Part shown: positions 18,801 through 27,315 of the stretch, one piece after another
Layout of the letters: each line of letters begins with the position of its first letter
Position numbering within the stretch: position 1 is the first letter of the stretch
Program-made: the position numbers and the translations under genes
Source: CAYZXL01 sp964482435
Lineage (GTDB): Bacteria; Auribacterota; JABMQX01
Length of the DNA: 60,072 bases
NCBI GenBank assembly: GCA_964482435.1
Contig: CAYZXL010000025.1
Coordinates: 1-60,072, forward strand
Reading direction: 5' to 3'
Notes under the pieces: generated by a model
What the model was told of the DNA's origin: nothing
Database searches by the model: none
What the model saw: the letters and a program-made list of their open reading frames with translations, nothing else

Positions 18801-21360
18801 CGACGCCTGGGTCTGATGGGTCAGTACTGCGAAGGACGACGCTCGTCCCACAGAAGACAAGGTTCTCGTAGTAAACGCCCGGGGACACAATGATTTCGTC
18901 CCCGTTCACGGAAACGAGGAGGGCGCCCTGAATAGTCGGAATATCCGAAGGGACGTGGAAAACGCCAGGAAGTGTGGGAGAAAGCCGGTCAGCTCCGCGC
19001 GCTATTTCCAGCACATCTCGCAGACCATCCCCGTCCGAATCCTCGAGCGCCGGGTCCGTCCCATGGCTGAGCTCATCGAAATCCGAGAGGAGGTCACCGT
19101 CCAGATCCGATGAGGCCCCGAATTCATAGCATCCGATGTCAATCCTCTCGCCGAAGAGCCGACAATTCCCGTCAAGATCGTGCTGTGGCCACACGAACCA
19201 GTGGAAATTCTCTCCCGCGTCTATGCACGGAGAGCCCTGCGAGAGATGATAGTCTTTCCTCTCTGGATCACGAAAGAGGGGGTGAGATGTGATGTTCCCA
19301 ACGCCAACCCCGGTCCAATTCTGGATGCAGCAGAAGAAAGGGATGCTTCCGTCGTAGATCTGGCTCCCCGATTGCGTTGCGGTGTTCCCCCAGAGAACGC
19401 AGTTGCGAATGACCTTTCCGCACGAATCAACGCCGCCACCGTACGGGGCGGAGTTCTCGCAAATCGTGTTGTTCTCAATGGCGCCGTTGCAGTCAGCCAT
19501 CCCCCCGCCCCGGCCTTCAGCGGAGTTCCCAACGATCAAGTTATTGCGAACAGACCCCCAGCAGCGAGCCAGACCACCGCCCATGCTCTCGGAACCGATC
19601 GCTGAGTTCCACGAGATCACGTTTTCCTGGATCAGCCCACCGCAGGCTGATAAGCCGCCCCCATAGCTGTTAGACCCGGTCGCAGTGTTATAAGAGACTG
19701 TGTTCTGCTGCACGACTCCCGTGCAGGAGCACAGGCCGCCCCCGCCGCGCGCGGAGTTCTCCGTGACGGTGTTTCCTTCGATGGTCCCCTGGCACTGGCA
19801 AATCCCCCCTCCTTCCCCTGCGGAGTTCTGGGTGATGAGGTTGTGTCGAATAGTCGCATACGTGCGATGACCGTTGATGCCTCCTCCTGCGTATTGGACA
19901 GCGCCCTGAGTCAGGGTGAATCCAGTCAGGACGCACGTCTTTTCCTCGGAGCCAGTGAACGTGACTACTGACCCCGCGAGATCCCCGTCAATGACGGTAT
20001 TACCCACGATTTCAGCGTCGAGCGGATCAATGCTGCGTACGATGATATTCTTGCCATGGAAGTGAAGGTTCTCAACGTACCTTCCCTTAGCGACTGTGAC
20101 CGTATCGCCATCCGAAGCTGCGTCAATCCCCTGCTGGATCGTTTTGAGAGCTGTTTCCCAGCAGGACCCGTCGCCGGAGGACGGCACCGCACCATCCACG
20201 TGCAGGACAGCCGGGGGGGCTTTCGGGTCCGAACCCCTACGGTACTCCTGCATGTTCGGCAGCGCATCCCCGTCCGCGTCGCCATCACCCTTCTGGCCGA
20301 GTTCCCCGAAGGAATGAATCTCCCACTGGTCGGGCAAGCCGTCACCGTCGGCGTCGGGTGATTTGGAGTTAGCTTCCGGCGTGTTTCCGTACGCCCCGAT
20401 GTCTATCCGGCCGCCATTGGGTTCGGGCTCTTGTGAGAAATCGCAGGAGGGGTCGCCAGCATCAATGCAGGGTGACCAGGGCTTGAGATGATAGTCGCCA
20501 TTGGCCGCATCCACGAAGTAAGGGCAATCGCTGATGTTTCCCTCGCCACCCTCCTTCCAGCGCCAGATGCAACAGTACACAGGCTGGCAGCCAATCACCT
20601 GCATGCGACTCTCGTTCTCCCATACGATGCAGTTGCGAACCATGCCCGCACACATTGACAATCCGCCGCCATCCCACTCCGCCCAGTTCCCGGCGATGGT
20701 GTTGCTCTCGATCGCCCCGCCGCAATAGTCCAGGCCGCCACCAGCGTATGCCACGTTGCCGCTGATTACGTTATTCCGGATGGTGCCATTGCACCCCCGC
20801 AACCCTCCGCCGTCGCCTTCGGCCGAGTTCGCGGAGATTGTGTTATTTCGGATCACACCGTCGCAATAGCACAGTCCGCCGCCCCCCACGATCCATCCCG
20901 TGGCATGATTGGCCATAATTATACTATTTCGGATCTCCGCGCGGCAGTGAGCCTTGTTCGTTCCGCCGCAGATTCCACCGCCGCTCTCGGCACGGCCATT
21001 GCGAATGGTGAAACCCGACAGCACGCATGCTTCGTCTTCTGTTCCGGAGAAAGCCACAACGGAACCAACGTTATTCCCATCAATGACCGTGTTCGCGACG
21101 ACATCGGGATTGAGAGGGTCGGTGCTGGTAAGGGTGATGTTCTTGTCGCGGAAGTGAACGTTCTCGACGTAGGTCCCCTCCGCGACAATAACCGTGTCGC
21201 CATGAGCTGAGGCGTCTATCCCCCCCTGAATCGTCTTGAAGGCGGTCTGCCAAGACACACCGGTGCCCGATTCCGGGACCGAGTCATCAACGTACCATGT
21301 TGCCCCCAAGGCAGGAGACGCCGCGGCAAGGACGAAAGCGAGCAGCAGTGCCAGGATCAT
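15835..21360 (-). CDS. Giant secreted right-handed beta-helix protein with four modules, 1841 aa
   Basis: ATG 21360 follows GGGGAGGA, with signal peptide MILALLLAFVLAAASPALG. Four modules follow. Each opens with a pectin-lyase-like cap (for example VIVAEGTYVENVHF, then STDPLNPDVVANTVIDG, then VLSGFTIRNG) and continues with many PbH1 rungs of the form CDGxIRNNxISxNSAxGxGGGL. Most modules close with a choice-of-anchor Q-like segment (CCIQNW, GNI, YHL, SPCIDAGD, DIGxYE). Short acidic DxDGDGLPD calcium-binding linkers separate the modules. The last 75 residues (ELTWRSRPGDAYTVMSC to KFYRIEIS) look like a C-terminal sorting or fibronectin-like domain. Such proteins bind or cleave polysaccharide or act as adhesins; no catalytic site was identified. 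Confidence 0.88.
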   Translation of the reverse strand: MILALLLAFVLAAASPALGATWYVDDSVPESGTGVSWQTAFKTIQGGIDASAHGDTVIVAEGTYVENVHFRDKNITLTSTDPLNPDVVANTVIDGNNVGSVVAFSGTEDEACVLSGFTIRNGRAESGGGICGGTNKAHCRAEIRNSIIMANHATGWIVGGGGLCYCDGVIRNNTISANSAEGDGGGLRGCNGTIRNNVISGNVAYAGGGLDYCGGAIESNTIAGNWAEWDGGGLSMCAGMVRNCIVWENESRMQVIGCQPVYCCIWRWKEGGEGNISDCPYFVDAANGDYHLKPWSPCIDAGDPSCDFSQEPEPNGGRIDIGAYGNTPEANSKSPDADGDGLPDQWEIHSFGELGQKGDGDADGDALPNMQEYRRGSDPKAPPAVLHVDGAVPSSGDGSCWETALKTIQQGIDAASDGDTVTVAKGRYVENLHFHGKNIIVRSIDPLDAEIVGNTVIDGDLAGSVVTFTGSEEKTCVLTGFTLTQGAVQYAGGGINGHRTYATIRHNLITQNSAGEGGGICQCQGTIEGNTVTENSARGGGGLCSCTGVVQQNTVSYNTATGSNSYGGGLSACGGLIQENVISWNSAIGSESMGGGLARCWGSVRNNLIVGNSAEGRGGGMADCNGAIENNTICENSAPYGGGVDSCGKVIRNCVLWGNTATQSGSQIYDGSIPFFCCIQNWTGVGVGNITSHPLFRDPERKDYHLSQGSPCIDAGENFHWFVWPQHDLDGNCRLFGERIDIGCYEFGASSDLDGDLLSDFDELSHGTDPALEDSDGDGLRDVLEIARGADRLSPTLPGVFHVPSDIPTIQGALLVSVNGDEIIVSPGVYYENLVFCGTSVVLRSTDPSDPGVVANTIIDGSKAGPVITLSGTEDETSLLSGFTIQNGSGHYGGGICGGTNDQRTRAPIRNNVIRANSAESCGGGIAFCDGGIRDNVVADNFATYDGGGLYGCGGPIENNTIERNRVVGEVYYDWVWGDYEKFWMAIGCRPGTGGGVAGCSGLIENNSISENCAGACDGWAYEGHVGYGGGLANSSGTIRNNRIVGNRACGELWTCVIPPYACSAEYWSMGGGLYECEGTIENNEIRGNGYDGLAACDGVIQNNFITGNSGNALYDCGGPIRNNEIAHNGTALFDCGGIIEGNLISENWAGLYSCDALIQNNVISNNHDSGLSYCGGTIRNNTISGNSAGAAYTDRSGGGLYECKGVIQDNIICANRADYSGGGLSRCDGVIEHNLIYGNSTAWQGGALSYCKAAIINNTIFANSASKGAGGLLNCTGDIVNCIIWGNRPRPQLQDSDIPSYSCVEGWAGGGEGNIRFDPYFVDEENGDFHLLSWSSCIDAGDPSSDFSNEPRDPLGGRIDMGAYGNTAEATPESPDTDQDGLPDDWELHWFGNLDGDGFADPDNDGVSNTTEYRYGSDPIVVPGGPVRNVTTGQRYKTIWMALLDSGEGDEIVVYPGTYYENVIMPGGNVVLRSSDPSDPAVVAATIVDAQGEGSAVTFSGIEDETCVLAGFTVRNGKARYGGGVCGGTAQSRTRATIRNNVITSNAVESGGAGGGLAFCDGLIHNNTVTENSASWGALYVCHGTIEGNSICRNSGGGVYDCDGAIRNNLIACNSGAGPGGGLSWCDGTICNNTFVGNLATGGGAPLCYCRGVILNCVIWGNLWDGRPDQIGQSATPAYCCIQYWTQGGMGNTANDPQFFDPDGPDNDPSTWADNDYHLLPYSPCIDAGKNESWMWSAVDLDGNPRLVQGFGSLTVDVGAYEYSIREFGVLSITEGTHGELELTWRSRPGDAYTVMSCFDLLSGDWKSLATIYAYGPATSWADPYAEKATQKFYRIEISQ

Positions 21361-21479
21361 GGTTCAGTCCTCCCCTTGATGGAACGCACGAGTTGCTAGT
21401 CAAAAAATACCATCGGCACGACGGATTTGCAAGAGGGCTTTGCGAGCGCCGCGAAGGGAGCTCGCGTGGCAAGAAGGAA

Positions 21480-23837
21480 TCAGGCGGAGGGCTCGGCGGT
21501 CTGCTCGGTGGCTTTTCTTGGAGGGACGAGGTAGGTCAGACGCTGGAGGATGGACTGGATGGCGCGAGACTGGTCAGCGGTGAGTTTTCCGTCTCCGAAT
21601 CGGACGAAATAGTAAAGCTCTGTGAGGGTTTTGACGCCGGAGAAGAAGCGGCTCGCGGAGACGATGCTCTCGGCGAACTCGAGGGGAGTGTCCTCGACTT
21701 TCTTTGCGATGCCCTTGTCCATGAGGAGGTGGAGCATTTTTTCGTAGAACCTGACCCTCCTGCGTGAACCGCGAGAGAGCTGATTCTTCGTGTAGATTCG
21801 GTGGAATTTGCCGCGTCGGTGGATTCGTATCGTTCCGGCGACAGCCAGGGCGAGAAGAAATGACACAGTCGCCACCGGGACAAAGAGGCGGAGGAACATA
21901 TCTTCCGAGATTCTCCTCCACAGGTTCGAGAAGGCGAGCTTGACGGAGAAAGCGTACTCTCCGATGCTTTCCGAAACATTTCTGATAGCCTCTCTCACCG
22001 ACCGGACGACTGCTCTCTGTCGGAAGCGGGTGTATTCGATGACCCTCTCGACCCACTGCTTCTCAAACTCTCTCACAAGACCAGTTATTGGCTGAAGGAG
22101 AATGGAAAAGAGAGTCTGAGGAGTCTCCTCGTCGGGAAGGGCCGGAGTCGGATCGAAAGCGACCCATCCCCTGTTCTTGATGAAGACTTCCGGCCAGACG
22201 TGGGCATCGAGTTGCCGAACCTCAAAGGCTCGCCTATCGGGGTTCCATTCTCCCGAGGAGTATCCATAGGCGAGGCGACAGGGAATCCCCAATTCCCTCA
22301 AAAGGAGGACCATAGCGGAAGCAAAGAATTCGCAGTGCCCCGGCTTATTTGAGAAGAGGAAGTCGTAGAGGCGGCCTTTTGGGCTGGCCTTAGCCGTCAA
22401 GTTGAGGGAGTAACGGCAATTCAACGCAAGGTAGTTTCGGATTGCCCAGGCCTTATCGAAGTCGGTTGCGGCGCCTTCGGCGACCTGGTTGGCAAGGGAG
22501 GTGAACCGGGGGCTTAAATCGTAGGGGAGTTGCGTGTGGAACCTTTTGATGACCTCGTAGAAACGGTCAGAGGTAGGCTCGGCCGGACCGCTCAAGACGG
22601 CCCGCTCACCTTGCGCCGGGTGCAGGCGGGAAAAGACGGTGTAGCTGAACCACCATCCGTAGCGCGCCTCGCAGGAGAACGACTCATCAACGTCGCAGGA
22701 AAGTCGGCTGAGGTCGCCGACCACGGCAACAGGGGATCCGGCAAACGAAAAAATTGGCAGACGGGGGTATCCGAGAAGAAGAGTGTATCGCTGCTCGACG
22801 AGGCGTGGGTCGTTTCGGAGGTCCTCGATGGAATTGTATTTGTCGAGCTCCGAATCGGCGACGAAGAGAGTCGGGGACTTCTGGATGAGGGCGTTGACGA
22901 GTCTCTGTCCGCGTCCCCGCGGGCCTCTGTCCCTGGTGGAGAACCTTCCGATGGGGCGAAGCCATCTCCTGCTCCTGTTGTCGTATTGGTGAAGGGCGCC
23001 GCGGCGCCACAGGGCGTTTGCCGGAGGAACCTCAAGGGACGGGAATTCGACTCTCATCACCATCGTCGGGTCACGACTGATGATCCCGGCCAGGTCGAGC
23101 TCAACGAGGCCCGACGACCCGGTCACAAGCGTCCTGCTGAAGCCGCCAAGAAATCCCTGGAAGTTGAGGGGATTGTCGGAGGCTGCAGAGCGAGGGAAAA
23201 ACACGAAGAGCAACGCCGCCACGCCCGCCACGAGGAGCGATACTAACAGCGTCCCCGTGAAGAAGCTGGGCCGCAACAGCCGGGCACTTTTTGGACGACC
23301 AGTCAACGCAACAACAGGCGCGGCGACGGCAGCCTCCGGACTCTGGAGGTGCCTCCGCAAATGGAAAAGGGTCAACGCCCACGTCGCAACAATCATATAA
23401 ACCAAAAGAAGCGGAAGAAGATAAAACTCCACCGAGACGCCTGCGCACGACACGAACATGAAGAAGCTCAACAGGAACATCTGCATGTAATCTCGGTCCG
23501 TCTTGGCGTTATAGACCTTGAATATCAGAATGAAAATCGAAAGCTGCATCGCTGCCACGGGGACGTATGAGACGAGGTCCTCTTCAGACTTGGGGTTTAG
23601 TCCGAAGTCGTAGATGACCCACCCCAGGAACAAGACCGTGATGACGTACCATGCGAGCAGATACACCCGGGTGTGAAGCCGTGTGTCCCAGAAAAAGAAG
23701 CCGACCAGAAGAACTCCGATGATGATTGAGGGCTGAGGAGGAACAAGAACGCCGGTCAGGAGAATGGAGAGGATGCCAAGAAAAACCGTGAGGAAGGTCA
23801 GCAGCCGCAGTGGCATGTTGAGGCGTCTTGCTTCCAC
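21480..23837 (-). CDS. TgpA-like membrane transglutaminase (DUF3488 plus transglutaminase core), 785 aa
   Basis: The N-terminal about 230 residues hold several membrane spans (LLTFLTVFLGILSILLTGVLV, YLLAWYVITVLFLGWVIY and others), matching the DUF3488/TgpA_N region. A periplasmic transglutaminase core follows, with the triad in order: Cys in KPGHCEFFASAMVLLLRELGIPCR, His in LDAHVWPEVFIKNRGWVAFD, and Asp in FDPTPALP. One further membrane span (LFVPVATVSFLLALAVAGTI) precedes a DUF4129-like cytoplasmic tail. The start abuts the DUF58 stop with no spacer. MoxR, DUF58 and transglutaminase genes together are a very common set, thought to act in envelope protein maturation or stress; the substrate is unknown. 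Confidence 0.9.
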   Translation of the reverse strand: MEARRLNMPLRLLTFLTVFLGILSILLTGVLVPPQPSIIIGVLLVGFFFWDTRLHTRVYLLAWYVITVLFLGWVIYDFGLNPKSEEDLVSYVPVAAMQLSIFILIFKVYNAKTDRDYMQMFLLSFFMFVSCAGVSVEFYLLPLLLVYMIVATWALTLFHLRRHLQSPEAAVAAPVVALTGRPKSARLLRPSFFTGTLLVSLLVAGVAALLFVFFPRSAASDNPLNFQGFLGGFSRTLVTGSSGLVELDLAGIISRDPTMVMRVEFPSLEVPPANALWRRGALHQYDNRSRRWLRPIGRFSTRDRGPRGRGQRLVNALIQKSPTLFVADSELDKYNSIEDLRNDPRLVEQRYTLLLGYPRLPIFSFAGSPVAVVGDLSRLSCDVDESFSCEARYGWWFSYTVFSRLHPAQGERAVLSGPAEPTSDRFYEVIKRFHTQLPYDLSPRFTSLANQVAEGAATDFDKAWAIRNYLALNCRYSLNLTAKASPKGRLYDFLFSNKPGHCEFFASAMVLLLRELGIPCRLAYGYSSGEWNPDRRAFEVRQLDAHVWPEVFIKNRGWVAFDPTPALPDEETPQTLFSILLQPITGLVREFEKQWVERVIEYTRFRQRAVVRSVREAIRNVSESIGEYAFSVKLAFSNLWRRISEDMFLRLFVPVATVSFLLALAVAGTIRIHRRGKFHRIYTKNQLSRGSRRRVRFYEKMLHLLMDKGIAKKVEDTPLEFAESIVSASRFFSGVKTLTELYYFVRFGDGKLTADQSRAIQSILQRLTYLVPPRKATEQTAEPSA

Positions 23838-25016
23838 TCAGATTCCCTCCATTCTCGTGGTATCGAAGACCCACGCGGCAGCACGCCCGACGGAAGCTTG
23901 TTGCGGAACGTCCGAGGCGACACCGTTGCCGGAGAGGTTCGCGGAGGGGGCAAATTGTTTTCCGCAGTGGACGAGAAGGGGGATGCCCTGCTCCGGGTGC
24001 TCGGCGGAATAAACGTTAACGGTGGCGTCGTCGGGAGTCGCAGGCTGGATGAGAGCGAGGTGAGTCAGGATTCTGTAGAGTTGCTTGTTTCCTTCCCCGT
24101 ATGGAATCGCTTCGTTGCGGGTGACGAGCTTGACTTTGAATCCTGTCTCGACGAAGAAAGAACACAGAGAAGCCACGAAGGTAACGGCGGACTCAAATCT
24201 CTCTGCGGAGTGCTGGTCGGTCATTTCCATAGTATTGTCGAAGAGAACGCAGACTCTGAGATTCTCCTCCTGGCAGAATTTGGTTACGAGGAGGTTCTGC
24301 GTTTTTGCCGAGAGACGCCAGTTGATGAAGCGAGAATCTTCACCGTCCTGGTATTTTCGAAAACCGTACAGGTCGGTGCCCATGCCGGGGCGGTTGACCT
24401 GGTTCTCGATCTCCGAAACCATGGCGTTGAGGAAGTTCGGATTGAGCCTGACGATGCGGGGATACACGATAATCGGTTCGGGGAGGACAACTGTGTAGCC
24501 TTTGAAAAGGAGGTCGAGCGGATAGGTCGTCGTGACTTTTATGCCGCGGAAGGCGCATTTGCCCCTCTTTTCGATGAGGTACTTGTGCGCCACGGAGACG
24601 CATGACTGCGCGGGGAGCTTGAGGATGTACCGCCCGGGAAGCTCCCTGCGGTCGAGGATGTTACTGACCACAAGGGAAAAGGAAGAGAAGAATTTCTTGT
24701 TGTTGGTGACCTTTGTTTCGACGAGGAAAGGTTTTCCCGAAAAGATGTGCTGGGGGACAAGCCGCTCGACGCGGAGGCGATACAGGCTGATAGTGCCAAG
24801 AATCGAGGACACGAAAACATAACTGACCAGCATGGAGAAAATGAGGAAGATGACGTTTCTTCCGGTGGTCAGCGCCGCCAGAAGGATGACTGTCGAGAAG
24901 AAAAGAAGCAGCATCCCTTTTCTGGTTATCCTGAGAATTCGAGCTTTTTTCCGCCGGATGCGTCGCATTGTGTGTTCGGCGTCGTCAGCATGACGCGCCG
25001 TCTCCATGCTGCCCAC
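23838..25016 (-). CDS. DUF58 family membrane protein, 392 aa
   Basis: Two membrane helices lie near the N-terminus (KGMLLLFFSTVILLAALTTG, VIFLIFSMLVSYVFVSSIL). The DUF58 hallmark appears in the middle: GFRKYQDGEDSRFINWRLSAKTQNLLVTKF, followed by a VWA-like strand VCVLFDNTMEM with a partial metal-site pattern. The usual family length is near 300-430 residues, so it is full length. It sits between moxR and the TgpA-like gene, which is the standard arrangement. Family knowledge suggests a MoxR chaperone client that anchors the complex at the membrane. Confidence 0.9.
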   Translation of the reverse strand: MGSMETARHADDAEHTMRRIRRKKARILRITRKGMLLLFFSTVILLAALTTGRNVIFLIFSMLVSYVFVSSILGTISLYRLRVERLVPQHIFSGKPFLVETKVTNNKKFFSSFSLVVSNILDRRELPGRYILKLPAQSCVSVAHKYLIEKRGKCAFRGIKVTTTYPLDLLFKGYTVVLPEPIIVYPRIVRLNPNFLNAMVSEIENQVNRPGMGTDLYGFRKYQDGEDSRFINWRLSAKTQNLLVTKFCQEENLRVCVLFDNTMEMTDQHSAERFESAVTFVASLCSFFVETGFKVKLVTRNEAIPYGEGNKQLYRILTHLALIQPATPDDATVNVYSAEHPEQGIPLLVHCGKQFAPSANLSGNGVASDVPQQASVGRAAAWVFDTTRMEGI

Positions 25017-25160
25017 ATTGAGCAGAACTGACGTTGTTGGTTGCCGCCCGGAAAGAGCCTGCCAGCAGCGGTAATTCCATCGTGAGAACGGTAGGAGAAC
25101 ATCGGCAATCCGCCACGTCCTTTCGCTCCCGCCCTGAGTCCACCTGGGGCACGGGAGTCC

Positions 25161-26129
25161 TTACAATGGAACGGGCACGCCTTCCACAATGTTCCTTATG
25201 ACCTGATTTGCGCCTGTCGAACCCGTGGCACGGGGGCCGTAATCGGTGCTGAGAACGATGCGGTGAGCGAAAGCGGGAACTGCCATCTTCTTGATGTCGT
25301 CGGGGATGCAGTAATCTCTCCCCTCGACGAGGGCGTGGGCCTGAGCCAGCTTGTACATCGCGAGACTTCCCCGGGGGCTGACCCCGACCTGGATTAAACT
25401 CGACTTGCGTGTAGCGGTAACGATGTCCATCAGATAAGAAGTCAGGCTTGAGTCCATCCTCACCTCGTCCACTCTCCCTTGAAGCTCGACGATGTCGTCC
25501 GCCGTGAGGACCGGGGCGATGCCATCGAGAGGGTCACGCCCTTTCCGTGTCTGAAGCAGCTTTTCCTCCTCCTCGGGGCCGGGATAACCGATGTTGATTT
25601 TGAGCATGAAGCGGTCGAGCTGGGATTCCGGGAGAGGAAATGTGCCGTAGTGCTCCACGGGGTTCTGGGTGGCGATGACGATGAAAGGACGCGGGAGGGG
25701 GTACGTGGCGCTGTCAATGGAGACCTGCCAGTCGTTCATAGCCTCCAGGAGGGAACTCTGTGTCTTCGGGGTCGTTCGGTTGATCTCGTCGGCAAGCACG
25801 ACGTTGGCGAAAATAGGTCCCTTCTGAAACTGAAAGCGATTTTCCTTCGGGTTGTAGATGGAGACGCCGAGAATGTCAGAGGGGAGGAGGTCGCTCGTGA
25901 ACTGGATTCTCTGGAAGGTGCAACTGATGGACCTCGCAAGGGCGTTGGCTAAGGTGGTCTTGCCGATGCCCGGGATGTCCTCGATCAAAATGTGGCCCTT
26001 CGCCAGCAACCCGACAACCACCAGCCGGATGACGTCGTCTTTTCCGACGATGGCCCTGGCTACGTTCGCCGCGAGTTTTTCTATTTTTTCAGTTGCTTCA
26101 TTAGTTGGTGCCACTTCTTCCGCTCCCAC
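25161..26129 (-). CDS. MoxR family AAA ATPase, 322 aa
   Basis: Walker A reads EDIPGIGKTTLA, Walker B NVVLADEINRT, and sensor 1 PFIVIATQNPVEHYGTFPLPESQLDRFM. This last is diagnostic for the MoxR/RavA group. A C-terminal lid follows (GVSPRGSLAMYKLAQAHALVEGRDYCIPDDIK). The start is taken at GTG 26129; a second GTG at 26114, with a purine-rich stretch upstream, is an alternative. MoxR proteins act as ATP-driven chaperones for VWA/DUF58 partners, and the DUF58 gene is next downstream after a 144-base gap. Confidence 0.93.
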   Translation of the reverse strand: MGAEEVAPTNEATEKIEKLAANVARAIVGKDDVIRLVVVGLLAKGHILIEDIPGIGKTTLANALARSISCTFQRIQFTSDLLPSDILGVSIYNPKENRFQFQKGPIFANVVLADEINRTTPKTQSSLLEAMNDWQVSIDSATYPLPRPFIVIATQNPVEHYGTFPLPESQLDRFMLKINIGYPGPEEEEKLLQTRKGRDPLDGIAPVLTADDIVELQGRVDEVRMDSSLTSYLMDIVTATRKSSLIQVGVSPRGSLAMYKLAQAHALVEGRDYCIPDDIKKMAVPAFAHRIVLSTDYGPRATGSTGANQVIRNIVEGVPVPL

Positions 26130-26180
26130 TGGTGCCTGATAGGCCGCTCGAGTCTGCGGCTGGTTTCCACCCTTCCCGGG

Positions 26181-26585
26181 TCATTTGCCAGGTTTGAATC
26201 TTAGTTTCACTGTTAAGAATGCGATAATTCCGCACCCTATGTAACGCAGGTACTTCATCCAGGAACTGTGAACATCAATGAACTTGATTTTCTGCTGGTC
26301 GAGGGCCATTTCTTTTGAAAGCCAGTTGGCGACTGCCACTACCAGGAAGGTGAGAAAGTAGAACCCCGCGCAAAAAAGCGCCGTTTCCAGAATCAGCCGC
26401 CCGATTCGCCCAGCCAGGGTCTGGCCGAACTCCTTGGAGACTCTAAACTTCATCCGCGTGCGGATTTTCACACCGCCCGCCGCGACGGGAGCTTCGTGGG
26501 AGGCCTCGCTGACTGCAAGCAACCCGCCGCAAACGTGACAAACGCTTCCCCCGAAAATCTCTGTTTTGCACTTTAAGCAGAACAT
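26181..26585 (-). CDS. Small zinc-ribbon membrane protein, 134 aa
   Basis: ATG 26585 is chosen because GGAGGTGAT, a perfect anti-16S match, sits just upstream; the nearby GTG at 26594 would overlap it. The N-terminus holds a CxxC...CxxC zinc ribbon (MFCLKCKTEIFGGSVCHVCGG). Two membrane segments follow (ETALFCAGFYFLTFLVVAVANWL and YLRYIGCGIIAFLTVKL). It is the second gene of the minus-strand operon and precedes moxR by 51 bases. The function is unknown; a membrane-bound adaptor for the MoxR complex is only a guess from position. Confidence 0.75.
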   Translation of the reverse strand: MFCLKCKTEIFGGSVCHVCGGLLAVSEASHEAPVAAGGVKIRTRMKFRVSKEFGQTLAGRIGRLILETALFCAGFYFLTFLVVAVANWLSKEMALDQQKIKFIDVHSSWMKYLRYIGCGIIAFLTVKLRFKPGK

Positions 26586-26628
26586 AACTATCACCTCCGG
26601 GAGGAGCGTTCAGCAAGGCGCCTGCCAG

Positions 26629-26886
26629 CTACACAAAATAATAACCGCACTGGAGACATACCCGCTCTGCCTCGACCCGAGGATATTTCCGGCACGCTGG
26701 CGGCCGAATTCCATAGATTTGGCAACGAGCGTCGGCGGAATTGCCGTCGTACGCCAGGAACGGGCACCGAAACATCAGCCTGCAGCACGAGCCGCATCTC
26801 AGGCAACTTCCCCTTCGGTTCGCAGCCACTGGCAAAAAACCGGTTATTGTTCTTCTGAGCTTTTGTCCCCAGGTGTTTCTTGCCAA
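26629..26886 (-). CDS. YkgJ-like cysteine-cluster protein, 85 aa
   Basis: The core CGSCCRLMFRCPFLAYDG...CQIYGIRPPACRKYPR matches the YkgJ/DUF-type zinc- or iron-chelating domain (CxxCC...C...C-x-IYxxRPxxCRxYP). A second CxxC pair ends the protein (VCLQCGYYF). The only start in frame downstream of a stop is TTG 26886, preceded by GAGGTGA, so a TTG start is likely. Family members are thought to bind Fe-S or zinc, but their roles are poorly known. It is probably the first gene of the operon leading to MoxR, 43 bases before the zinc-ribbon membrane gene. Confidence 0.75.
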   Translation of the reverse strand: MARNTWGQKLRRTITGFLPVAANRRGSCLRCGSCCRLMFRCPFLAYDGNSADARCQIYGIRPPACRKYPRVEAERVCLQCGYYFV

Positions 26887-27315
26887 CGCTCACCTCGGTT
26901 TGGCCCTGCTGGCTTCGGGTTATAAGGCCATGAAATCGTCCCGAGCGCATCTACTTTTTTGTTCGCTGACCTCGGCAAATTTGAACATCGCGTCACCGCC
27001 GACCGCTTTCGCTACGGAAAAGCATTCGCCCTTTTACTCACGGACGTTTTATACCTGCAATCGGTGGAAAAATCAATAACCAATGATGAAAAAAGCGCGA
27101 GCCTCACTCGGAGGCGGCAACAGGGGCGTCTGCTCCAGAACAGCCCCCAGGAGGGCAGATGAAGGAACCGCAGATGCACGCGGATGGACGAGGAAGCGCA
27201 CCGGAAGATGAACGTGTGCTCATCCGACCCCAGCCCACGACGGATGGGTCATGAAAAAGTGACTCCAGCTGAACCGGCACCGCCAAGAATTGTGAGCGCC
27301 TCTCCCCTCGGAGGC
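26887..27315. other. Intergenic region, no supported gene
   Basis: This spacer lies between the murQ stop and the YkgJ-like start, both on the minus strand. Frames of 60-110 codons exist but lack ribosome sites and overlap in opposite directions. An AT-richer patch around 26950-27090 could hold the promoter of the YkgJ-MoxR operon, though no -35/-10 pair stood out. Confidence 0.5.
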
